A stretch of DNA of 21,388 bases from assembly GCA_900757465.1 (NCBI GenBank), contig CAAENY010000091.1, forward strand, positions 1 to 21,388, given 5' to 3'. The notes below the pieces were generated by a model that made no database searches, was not told the origin of the DNA, and saw only the letters and a program-made list of their open reading frames with translations. This stretch comes from an uncultured Collinsella sp. Lineage in GTDB: Bacteria > Actinomycetota > Coriobacteriia > Coriobacteriales > Coriobacteriaceae. The translations under genes were made by a program, and so were the position numbers. Position 1 is the stretch's first letter. Each line of letters opens with the position of its first letter. Positions 14,606-21,297 of the stretch are shown here, one piece after another.

Positions 14606-16798
14606 TTATAAAGCGTCGGCAGCTATGTGCGCAAGCGCCTCAACGAGCTCCTGCGAGCTCACGGGTTTACCCAGGTGCGCGTCCATGCCCGCCTCGCGCG
14701 AAAGTCTGCGGTCGTCGGCAAAGGCGTTGGCACTCACAGCGATAATCGGCGTGGTCGCGGCATCCTCGCGATCGAGTGCTCGAATCCGACGCGTGGCCTC
14801 AAGGCCATCGATGCCAGGCATCATGATGTCCATCAACACCACGTCGTACTCGTGCGGTGCGCTCGCGGCAAACGCCTCAACGGCAGACTCGCCATCCTTA
14901 GCATGCGTCACGACGGCACCGGCACGGCTGAGCGTAAACTGCGCGATCTCGGCATTCAGATCGTTATCCTCTACGAGCAAAACGTGCAAGCCCTGGAGCG
15001 CATCGCCATCGCCCGCATCCGCGCGAACTGCCTGAGGAATCTCGGAGCGCTTGCATTTCTCAAACGGCAGGCGGATGGTAAACGTCGTCCCCTGCCCCAA
15101 GACGCTCGTAAAACTCATGGTTCCGCCCATAAGCTCGACTAACTGTTTTGCGATAGGCGCGCCCAGGCCAGTTCCCGATGAGGCGCCTTCCACCTGTTGC
15201 TCCTCGCGGCAAAACGGCTCGTAGAGGTGCTGTTGGAACTCCTCGCTCATGCCAATACCGTTGTCGGCGATCGTGTATTCATAGACGGGGACGCCATCCG
15301 CTGGCTCCACCTCGCGGCACACCAGGCGGACATAGCCGCCCTGGCGGTTGTACTTGACGGCATTGCCGGCAATATTGAGCAACAAACGCTTGAGGTGCGT
15401 CACGCTCACCCGCGCATAGGGATGATTAAGCGTCTGCTGGTCGGAGATAATTGTCACCAGACGCTCCTCGGCCTGGCGCTCCAGAATATCGCGCACTTCA
15501 CAGTTGAGGGCCACCAAATTTATGGGCACGAGGTTCAGGTCGACCTGCCCGCTCTCCAGGCGACTCATATCGAGCGCCTCGTTGGCAAGGTCGAGCAGCA
15601 GTCCCGATGCCGTCCAGATTTTTGAGCGGCACTCAGTCTGCTTTTGCAGATCGTCCGCATTGGCATCGCCAACCTCGACCATGCCGCGAATGCCGTTGAT
15701 GGGCGTGCGCAGATCGTGGCTCATGCGACGCAGAAACTCCGTCTTTGCCGAGTTGGCAGACGAGGCCTCACGCGCCGCCTTTGCCAGCTTGTCGCCATAG
15801 TCGCGCTCCTGCTGCAGCAAGTCCGTCAAACGTCGACGATCAGCGCGGCGACGCACCGTCACAACAACGGCTATAACACCGCCGTAGAGCACCAGCACGC
15901 CGGCGGCAACAGCCGCGGCGACCTCAAAGTAGCGCTGCGCCGAGGCATAGGTGTACACATAGAATTTGTGCGCTTTTCCAAATGTGCCCAAATACCACTC
16001 GCCGTCGGCGTTAACCAATCTGACCTTACCAGCCAGGCATCGATCCTTAATACCGTCGACAATAAAGACATCCGTCGCAGGCAGATCGAACACGCCCAAT
16101 ACGGTGGGTTCAACGGCATTGGTCGCAACGACCTTGCCGTCGCTTTCGATCACGATATTGCCGCTATCGATGGTTTCATAGCCATCAAGCAAGCTCTGCA
16201 GTTTGAGTGTATTGCTCGCGACCGCCTTGGCGCTCTGGTGCCTCACTGCGACAACGATGCCCTCGCCATCCTGCCGAGTCACGCAGCCGATGTCTGCGAC
16301 CGAATCATCCGCAAGCGTGATACGGGCGGTATAGGACTTAAGCGGATGGGCCGCCACCTCCAACACGGGCGCTTCCTTGAAATACGTAGCGAGCGACTCG
16401 TAGCCCACGTCATCCGTCGAGCACTCGGACACCAAGCTGCCCGATGCGTCCGTCACGATCAGTGCACTCACATTGAACTGGTCGGCATATTGCTCCAGCG
16501 TGGCGTTATCCACCGAGCCGTCGCGTTCCATATCGCGCGCTGTCTCTCCGGCAATCTCCATAACGCGAATCAGGTTTTTGGTCGCATAGGCGCTGTTGAA
16601 CGCATCGTAGGAAAGGCTCTGCGTCGCCACGTAATCGACAACGTCGGCAAAGCGCTGCTCGGCTTGGGCCGTCGTGTAACCATAGCTCATCATGCCGGCA
16701 GCAACCGAGAGCGCTATCCCCAGCAGAGCGACAAGGAGCCATGCCCCTGCCGAACGATTGCCCCGCTCCTGAGCGGCGCGGTCGGGCACATCGATCAT
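14606..16798 (-). CDS. Hybrid sensor histidine kinase with an extracytoplasmic Cache-like region
   Basis: This is a 730-residue membrane sensor. TM1 is about residues 19-40, followed by a ~250-residue extracytoplasmic region (41-290, probably Cache-like, no recognisable solute-binding domain), and TM2 at 291-313. A helical linker (322-350) leads to HisKA with MSHDLRTPINGI and His361. The HATPase has N-box Asn479 (NIAGNAVKYN), DNGIG and GTGLG. The C-terminal receiver has acidic Asp611, phospho-acceptor Asp657 in LMDIMMPGIDG and Lys711. There is no HPt and no DNA-binding output. Its ATG overlaps the stop of the upstream solute-binding lipoprotein gene (ATGA), with GGAGGG before it, so the two are one coupled operon. 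The lipoprotein is the likely ligand-presenting partner. Confidence 0.93.
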   Translation of the reverse strand: MIDVPDRAAQERGNRSAGAWLLVALLGIALSVAAGMMSYGYTTAQAEQRFADVVDYVATQSLSYDAFNSAYATKNLIRVMEIAGETARDMERDGSVDNATLEQYADQFNVSALIVTDASGSLVSECSTDDVGYESLATYFKEAPVLEVAAHPLKSYTARITLADDSVADIGCVTRQDGEGIVVAVRHQSAKAVASNTLKLQSLLDGYETIDSGNIVIESDGKVVATNAVEPTVLGVFDLPATDVFIVDGIKDRCLAGKVRLVNADGEWYLGTFGKAHKFYVYTYASAQRYFEVAAAVAAGVLVLYGGVIAVVVTVRRRADRRRLTDLLQQERDYGDKLAKAAREASSANSAKTEFLRRMSHDLRTPINGIRGMVEVGDANADDLQKQTECRSKIWTASGLLLDLANEALDMSRLESGQVDLNLVPINLVALNCEVRDILERQAEERLVTIISDQQTLNHPYARVSVTHLKRLLLNIAGNAVKYNRQGGYVRLVCREVEPADGVPVYEYTIADNGIGMSEEFQQHLYEPFCREEQQVEGASSGTGLGAPIAKQLVELMGGTMSFTSVLGQGTTFTIRLPFEKCKRSEIPQAVRADAGDGDALQGLHVLLVEDNDLNAEIAQFTLSRAGAVVTHAKDGESAVEAFAASAPHEYDVVLMDIMMPGIDGLEATRRIRALDREDAATTPIIAVSANAFADDRRLSREAGMDAHLGKPVSSQELVEALAHIAADAL

Positions 16799-17664
16799 GA
16801 CAGGCCCTCCATATTCAAAAATGGCGAAGGGTCATCAAAGTACTTTGACACCAGGCGTTCCATGGTGCCATCGGCAAGCATTTCCTGGTAGGCATGAGCG
16901 AGCTTGACGTCGATGCCGCGCGTATCGTTGATATCGAAAGCGGTGCCCAAACCGACCTCTAGCAGCGGCTCATCCAGAATGCGATACGTCACACCATAAT
17001 CTTTTTCGTAGGTGAGCAGCGAGGACTCATGCGCGGCGATGGCATCGACCAGGCCTTCGACGAGCGCCGGGTTCAGGTATGAGCGGTCCGAAAAGCTGTA
17101 GAGCTCCTTGATCTGCGGAACGTTTTCATTTGTATGATTGAGCAAAATGTCCTCGGGCTTGGTGGTGGACTGAACGGCCACGACCTTGTCCTCAAGATCG
17201 GCAAGCGTGTAGATATCGCTCGCGGGATCGACCGCGACCACCTGGCGGCTCGCAAGGTACGGGCCGGCCCAACGATACTCGTTTTCGCGACCCGTCATGC
17301 TAAAGCTGCCCATGACACAATCGAGTTCGCCGCTCGCCAGCAGCTCTTTCTTCTTTTCCCAATCGATCAGCTGGTACTTTGGCTTGTAACCAATGCGGGC
17401 CAAAGCCTCGGTCAATATCTCGACATCCAGGCCAACGATATCGCCGTACTCGTCGGTATACACAAACGGCGGATAGAGGTCGCTGCCGACGTTGAGCGTC
17501 TTAAGGTCGTCGTCTTTGGCCTGCAAGGCATCCAGACCTTCTAATGCAGACGTCGAGGCTCCGTCATTCGACCCGGAACAGCCGGCTATCGCTACGGCAA
17601 AGGCGCACGCCACCGCAAGCGCGACAAACAACGAAATGGCAACCGAGCGACGGGGTCTTTTCAT
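16795..17664 (-). CDS. Solute-binding lipoprotein (SBP_bac_3), probable partner of the adjacent kinase
   Basis: This 289-residue protein has a lipoprotein signal: basic N-terminus, hydrophobic stretch, and lipobox AIAGC with Cys29. A type-3 periplasmic-binding fold follows from about residue 55 to 275. LNVGSDLYPPFVYTDEYGDIVGLDVEI marks its start, DWEKKKELLASGELDCVMG its first lobe, and a GLGTAFDINDT segment leads to the C-terminus; these are typical of amino-acid-binding proteins. I chose ATG 17664 because GGAG precedes it and the signal peptide then starts properly. No ABC permease or ATPase genes accompany it. Instead it overlaps the kinase start by 4 nt, which argues for a sensory rather than a transport role. 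Ligand unknown. Confidence 0.92.
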   Translation of the reverse strand: MKRPRRSVAISLFVALAVACAFAVAIAGCSGSNDGASTSALEGLDALQAKDDDLKTLNVGSDLYPPFVYTDEYGDIVGLDVEILTEALARIGYKPKYQLIDWEKKKELLASGELDCVMGSFSMTGRENEYRWAGPYLASRQVVAVDPASDIYTLADLEDKVVAVQSTTKPEDILLNHTNENVPQIKELYSFSDRSYLNPALVEGLVDAIAAHESSLLTYEKDYGVTYRILDEPLLEVGLGTAFDINDTRGIDVKLAHAYQEMLADGTMERLVSKYFDDPSPFLNMEGLS

Positions 17665-17760
17665 CGAGCTCCAGACGATCCTGTTTACAGACTGAAATGG
17701 AGAAAATAATAACAAACGAAACCACTCGAGTGCCCAATGGTTACAGACGTTCTACCATGC

Positions 17761-17792
17761 GGGGCCTTCTAGCCGACTTGGCAGAAGGCCCC
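17761..17792. terminator. GC-rich hairpin after the aminotransferase gene
   Basis: GGGGCCTTCT (17761-17770) pairs perfectly with AGAAGGCCCC (17783-17792), and GCC/GGC (17772-17774 / 17780-17782) extends the stem. It follows the stop of the minus-strand aminotransferase gene but lacks a T-run on either side, so efficiency is uncertain. Confidence 0.45.
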
Positions 17793-17807
17793 ACATGCAG
17801 TGCTCAC

Positions 17808-19022
17808 TTACCGTGCATTAAAAACGTAGCGGTCCAGGCGGTCGCACGCTTCCTTTACGCGCGAAAGCGGCAGCGCCAGATTCACGCGAATGTGGCAGGG
17901 CCCGTGGAACGGACGGCCGTCCTGATACCCCACGCCCACGCGCGCCCCCTCGTCGAGCAGCCACTGAATATCGCGGCCATGCTCGCGGCACCACTCGGTG
18001 CAGTCCAGAAACACCATGTACGTGCCCTGCGGACGCGAATAAGACACGCCCTCAAAATGCTCGTCCACGTAATTGCAGAAGTACTCGATATTGCCGGCAA
18101 GCACCTGGTTGAGCTCATCCAGCCACTCGTAGCCTTGCGGCTGGTAGGCACCGATAAGCGCGTGCATCGAGAGGACGTTCATCTCGTTGTAGTGAGTCTT
18201 GTTGGACACGGCACACACGCGGTCGCGCAGCGTCTCGTTGTAGATGATGTGGTAGCTGCCGACCAGACCCGCCAGGTTAAACGTCTTGCTCGGCGCATAG
18301 AGGGCAACCGTGCGCATGCGGGCATCCTCGCTCACCGACTGCGTCGGGATATGCTTGTGTCCCGGCAGGATGATATCGGACCAAATCTCGTCCGAGATCA
18401 CCACGCAATCGTGCTGGCGATAGATGTCCATGGCGCGCTCGATTTCGTCGCGCTCCCATACGCGCCCGCAGGGATTGTGCGGCGAGCAGAACACCGCGGC
18501 ATGGATGTTGTTTTGGGCGAGTTTGCACTCCATGTCCTCAAAGTCCATGCGCCACACGCCCCGGTTGTCGAGTTTAAGCGGGCTGTGGACAATGCGATAG
18601 CCCGCGGCCTCGATGGACTTGGTAAAGCCGATGTAGGTGGGGCTGTGGACCAGCACCGCATCGCCCGGCTGGACATACGCGCGCAGCGTCGACACGACGC
18701 CGCCCAGCACGCCGTTTTCGTAGCCGATATGTTCAGGGCTCAAACCTTCGACGCCATTGCGGCGATTCTGCCATTCGATGATGCGATCGAAGTACTCAGC
18801 GCGCGGGTTAAAGTAGCCAAACATGGGGTGCTGGGCACGCTGAATGATGTGTTCCTGGACCGTGGGCACCGTGGCAAAATTCATGTCGGCCACCCACATG
18901 GGGATGCGGTCGAAGCCCTCGTCGGGTGCGTTCGGAGCCATACCGGGGATCTCGCCCCAAGAGTCAACGGCGATGGAGTCCATGCCGTGGCGGTCGATGA
19001 TTGAAGTGAAGTCGTATTTCAT
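17808..19022 (-). CDS. MalY/PatB-family PLP-dependent aminotransferase (C-S beta-lyase type)
   Basis: This is a 404-residue fold-type I PLP enzyme. MalY/PatB features include PMWVADMNF (41-49), NPRAEYFDRI near 72, HSPTYIGF (126-133), and HNPCGRVW (182-189) with the substrate-contacting Asn183. Asp211 lies in ISDEIWSD and the PLP lysine Lys246 in YAPSKTFNLAGL. Members cleave cystathionine or cysteine (beta-lyase activity, giving pyruvate, ammonia and a thiol or H2S), and some act as aminotransferases; which applies here cannot be told. I chose ATG 19022 (GGGGG at spacing 6, weak). The frame is open upstream, but the extra 46 residues are unlike the family. It stands alone, followed by a hairpin. 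Confidence 0.92.
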   Translation of the reverse strand: MKYDFTSIIDRHGMDSIAVDSWGEIPGMAPNAPDEGFDRIPMWVADMNFATVPTVQEHIIQRAQHPMFGYFNPRAEYFDRIIEWQNRRNGVEGLSPEHIGYENGVLGGVVSTLRAYVQPGDAVLVHSPTYIGFTKSIEAAGYRIVHSPLKLDNRGVWRMDFEDMECKLAQNNIHAAVFCSPHNPCGRVWERDEIERAMDIYRQHDCVVISDEIWSDIILPGHKHIPTQSVSEDARMRTVALYAPSKTFNLAGLVGSYHIIYNETLRDRVCAVSNKTHYNEMNVLSMHALIGAYQPQGYEWLDELNQVLAGNIEYFCNYVDEHFEGVSYSRPQGTYMVFLDCTEWCREHGRDIQWLLDEGARVGVGYQDGRPFHGPCHIRVNLALPLSRVKEACDRLDRYVFNAR

Positions 19023-19134
19023 GCTGGACCCCCGTGCAAAGTAGACTGTTTCGATAGGCGCTATTGTCCACCAGCACGGGCGGTTTTGGCGCGGGGTTTG
19101 GCGCTTAATTTGACGGGTGCGGGCGAATGGCTGG

Positions 19135-19872
19135 TTAGTCTCGCGCGTCGTTGACGGCAACTACGGTTAGCTGGGTTTCATCGACCGTAAACGATATGTC
19201 GAGCCCGGCGTAAGCCAAGTGGTAAATGCGGTTTGGCTCGTGCTTGCTGCCTGCGCGGCGTGGGTCTTGGCGAAGGACTTCGACCAAGCCGGGGAGCTTT
19301 GCGGGCGGGACCATATCCTGTAGCGCTTGCGGAAACTCAACATCGAGCTCTTGCCACGGAGCATCCTCAATCCAGCCGCCGGTCGCATCCGGGTGACAGT
19401 CCGCAAACGGAATGTAGGGCTTAATGTCGTAGATGGGCGTACCGTCGCGCAGATCTGCTCCCAGCACATGGATGATGAGGCCGTCGTCGGTAAGCTCCAC
19501 GCGGTCGAGCTTAACGCAGGTGAGACCGATGGGATTAGGGCGAAACGGACTGCGCGTGGCAAGCACGCCCACGCGCTCGGCTCCACCCAGACGCGGCGGG
19601 CGCACGGTTTTCGACCACTTGACGTTGGTGCCGGACCTGTCCTGCGTTTTAGCGTCGACGGCAATATCCTTAGCCGTGCCGCCGGGCGTTCCGTTTTCGA
19701 AGCGCCACAGCAGCCACAGGTGAGAGAAGGAGTCCAGACCCTCAACCGCTGCATTGGAGGCAAATTCCGGCTCAAAAACGATGCGTCCCTGCAGATGGGG
19801 CGCCAAAAAGCTGTTGCGCGGGATGCCGAACTTCTGCGGCAGGTCGGTATGTATGTGTGCGATAGGTTCCAT
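19135..19872 (-). CDS. trmO: tRNA (N6-threonylcarbamoyladenosine-37-N6)-methyltransferase
   Basis: TrmO (TsaA/YaeB family) is a cytoplasmic SAM-dependent enzyme that methylates t6A37 of certain tRNAs, aiding decoding of ACY threonine codons. The 245-residue product has the family signatures: GIPRN (16-20), RSPFRPNPIGL (107-117) and DGTPIYDIKPY (143-153), then a C-terminal domain with the conserved HLAYAGLDISF-like ending. Length fits the 230-245 usual. I chose ATG 19872. It has no ribosome binding site, but a TACAAT box lies 7 nt upstream (19885-19880), which would make the mRNA leaderless. An ATG 9 nt earlier lies in that box, and the longer open frame upstream is not family-like. It diverges from the XRE-TipAS gene. 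Confidence 0.92.
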   Translation of the reverse strand: MEPIAHIHTDLPQKFGIPRNSFLAPHLQGRIVFEPEFASNAAVEGLDSFSHLWLLWRFENGTPGGTAKDIAVDAKTQDRSGTNVKWSKTVRPPRLGGAERVGVLATRSPFRPNPIGLTCVKLDRVELTDDGLIIHVLGADLRDGTPIYDIKPYIPFADCHPDATGGWIEDAPWQELDVEFPQALQDMVPPAKLPGLVEVLRQDPRRAGSKHEPNRIYHLAYAGLDISFTVDETQLTVVAVNDARD

Positions 19873-19879
19873 GCCGGTC

Positions 19880-19885
19880 ATTGTA
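19880..19885 (-). promoter_or_regulatory. -10 box for a probably leaderless trmO transcript
   Basis: TACAAT on the minus strand (5 of 6 matches to TATAAT) ends 7 bases before the ATG at 19872, so the first transcribed base would be the A of the start codon or the base before it. No ribosome binding site is present, and no good -35 is visible. Such TANNNT-at-start arrangements are common in actinobacterial leaderless genes. Confidence 0.45.
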
Positions 19886-19939
19886 CGGCATGGAGGCGTG
19901 GGGCGTTGCGCGCAATTCTTCGCCGCGGACTCCTGTCGT

Positions 19940-19954
19940 GCAACCAACGGTTGC
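19940..19954. promoter_or_regulatory. Palindromic operator candidate for the XRE-TipAS regulator
   Basis: GCAACC (19940-19945) and GGTTGC (19949-19954) form a perfect 6-bp inverted repeat with a 3-base spacer, directly abutting the -35 hexamer at 19955. This size and position suit an XRE-dimer site that controls the promoter of the regulator itself. Confidence 0.4.
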
Positions 19955-19983
19955 TTGGAAGGGCGCCTGCCGCCGCGTATGCT
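19955..19983 (+). promoter_or_regulatory. Promoter of the XRE-TipAS gene
   Basis: TTGGAA (19955-19960) and TATGCT (19978-19983) are separated by exactly 17 bases, each with 4 of 6 consensus matches. The predicted transcript would start near 19990, about 24 nt before the ATG. Confidence 0.5.
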
Positions 19984-20013
19984 TAAGCCATCAACCAGCA
20001 GAAAGGAGCCGCT

Positions 20014-20841
20014 ATGGCCTTTGCAGAAAAGCTCATCGCTGTCCGTCGCGCCCATCACCTTACCCAAGAGCAGCTCGCCGCCAAACTATTTGTCACGCGC
20101 CAAGCCGTCAGCCGTTGGGAGCGCGACGAGGTCACGCCGGGCATCGACATGATGAAGCTCATTGCCGCCGTAACCGGCGAGCCGCTGTCTCATCTGCTCG
20201 AAATGCCCGAGCATTATTGCCAGAGCTGCGGCATGATACTCACGCCCGACGACTGCGGCACCGATGCCGCGGGCGCCACGACCGACCATTACTGCAAGTG
20301 GTGCTACGACCACGGCAAGTACACCTACGACACCACCATGGAGGCAATGATCGAGGATTGTGCCCCGCGCCTGGCACAAAACACCGGTATGTCGCTCGAC
20401 GAAGCCGTCTCGCTCATGGGCGCCGTCCTGCCGCAACTGGAGCGCTGGCGCACCGTGCAGGAAAACGAGGAGCGCTACGGCGCCGAGGCGCGGGCGCGCT
20501 ATGGCGATGAGGCTATCGATGCCGCAAACGAAACGTTACTGGACATGGATCCTCAGACATGGAACGACATGAAGGAACTTGAACGCGCTGTTCTGGGCCA
20601 GCTTTCGATTGCCATGGGCGACGGCGATGCGGATGGAAGCGAGGCTCGCAAGCTCGTCGCGATGCATCGTCGTTGGATTGGTCTCAACTGGGGACGCGAA
20701 CCCCAGAACGAAGCGTACCTGGGCCTCGCCAATGGCTATCTTGCCGACCAGCGCTTTGTTGACTACTACGACAAGCCCTGCGGCACCGGAGCCACGGCGT
20801 TTCTGGTCCAGGCCATCGAGTCGTCGTTGACGCGCGCATAG
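20014..20841 (+). CDS. XRE-type regulator with zinc ribbon and TipAS ligand-binding domain
   Basis: This 275-residue protein has three parts. Residues 5-62 form a Cro/C1 helix-turn-helix (LTQEQLAAKLFVTRQAVSRWER). Residues 67-104 form a small zinc ribbon of the PF12674 kind, YCQSCGM with Cys69/Cys72, then Cys81 and YCKWCY with Cys94/Cys97. Residues ~152-270 match the TipAS domain (YGDEAI.., W.....E, H..WI...WG, Y..LANGYLADQRFVDYYDK). TipAS domains bind thiopeptide and other drugs and usually sit behind a MerR-type DNA-binding domain. Here the DNA-binding part is XRE-like, and a zinc ribbon is added. AGAAAGGAG precedes the ATG at 20014. It probably senses a small molecule, perhaps an antimicrobial, and regulates itself through the palindrome at 19940-19954. 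The ligand is unknown. Confidence 0.85.
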   Translation: MAFAEKLIAVRRAHHLTQEQLAAKLFVTRQAVSRWERDEVTPGIDMMKLIAAVTGEPLSHLLEMPEHYCQSCGMILTPDDCGTDAAGATTDHYCKWCYDHGKYTYDTTMEAMIEDCAPRLAQNTGMSLDEAVSLMGAVLPQLERWRTVQENEERYGAEARARYGDEAIDAANETLLDMDPQTWNDMKELERAVLGQLSIAMGDGDADGSEARKLVAMHRRWIGLNWGREPQNEAYLGLANGYLADQRFVDYYDKPCGTGATAFLVQAIESSLTRA

Positions 20842-20892
20842 ACCGCGGCGGCTTTGGGTATTTCAATCAAAACCTCAACCGATTGGAGACCT

Positions 20893-21138
20893 ATGGCTAC
20901 TAATCACGAGCTCGCGCTGTACGTTATGACCGGCTGCCCGTACTGCTTAAAGGTCAAGCACTTTTTGGCCGATAACGGCGTGACCATTCCCGAGCGTAAT
21001 ATCTCGACCGATTCCGATGCCGAGCAGGCACTTATCGCCGTCGGCGGAAAACGCCAGGTTCCCTGCCTGTTCATCGATGGCAAACCACTCTACGAGTCGA
21101 GCGACATCATCGCATGGGTACAGAAGAACCTGCTCTAG
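20893..21138 (+). CDS. Small glutaredoxin-like thiol oxidoreductase
   Basis: This 81-residue protein has a thioredoxin fold of the glutaredoxin class. LALYVMTGCPYCLKVKHFL carries the CPYC active site (Cys15, Cys18), RQVPCLFIDG the cis-proline loop, and YESSDIIAWVQKNL the C-terminal helix with the SSDI contact. It reduces disulfides or mixed disulfides in the cytoplasm; the electron donor is uncertain, since glutathione synthesis is not evident here. I chose ATG 20893, with GGAG 4 nt upstream. An open frame 13 codons longer lacks a ribosome binding site. It follows the XRE-TipAS gene by 51 nt on the same strand and may be read from that promoter. Confidence 0.9.
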   Translation: MATNHELALYVMTGCPYCLKVKHFLADNGVTIPERNISTDSDAEQALIAVGGKRQVPCLFIDGKPLYESSDIIAWVQKNLL

Positions 21139-21185
21139 CACGCGCATCCCGTCCGTCCAAGGCCCCACCCCATACGGCCTAAACT

Positions 21186-21240
21186 TGTACACCAGCATCC
21201 AAAGTCGACATTTTTCGACATCTTTGGATGCTGGTGTACA
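21186..21240. repeat. Perfect 19-bp inverted repeat after the glutaredoxin gene (terminator or dispersed element)
   Basis: TGTACACCAGCATCCAAAG (21186-21204) is matched by its exact reverse complement at 21222-21240. The 17-base loop holds the direct repeat TCGACAT (21205-21211 and 21215-21221), which can form an inner stem. AAA before (21181-21183) and a T-run after (21242-21246) suit termination in both directions. The precise arms over 55 bases go beyond what an ordinary terminator needs. Confidence 0.7.
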
Positions 21241-21261
21241 GTTTTTGCGGGCAGTCATCGG

Positions 21262-21297
21262 GGACGTTCTTAAATGACTAGTCGTTAAAGAACGTCC
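21262..21297. repeat. 36-base near-perfect palindrome with GGACGTT arms
   Basis: GGACGTTCTTAAATGACT (21262-21279) folds on 21280-21297 with one mismatch and one G-T pair, centred on ACTAGT. The preceding G makes GGGACGTTC, the same core as in the repeat at 11074-11082. GGGACCGT at 21321-21328, inside a further AGCCCG/CGGGCT hairpin (21316-21321 / 21331-21336), also recurs at 11124-11131. No gene was found in 21139-21388. Confidence 0.6.

Noticed and set aside
15644..16891. A 415-codon open frame antisense to the second hybrid kinase
   Set aside because: It runs across the kinase and into the lipoprotein gene; no family resemblance.
17761..17792. Classical intrinsic terminator for the aminotransferase gene
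   Set aside because: The stem is strong, but no T-run follows on either strand, so I list it only as an uncertain hairpin.
17544..19004. A 486-codon open frame antisense to the lipoprotein and aminotransferase genes
   Set aside because: It crosses two genes and an intergenic hairpin; no motif supports it.
19873..20067. A 65-residue N-terminal extension of TrmO
   Set aside because: It overlaps the promoter and start of the divergent XRE gene and is unlike TrmO family N-termini.
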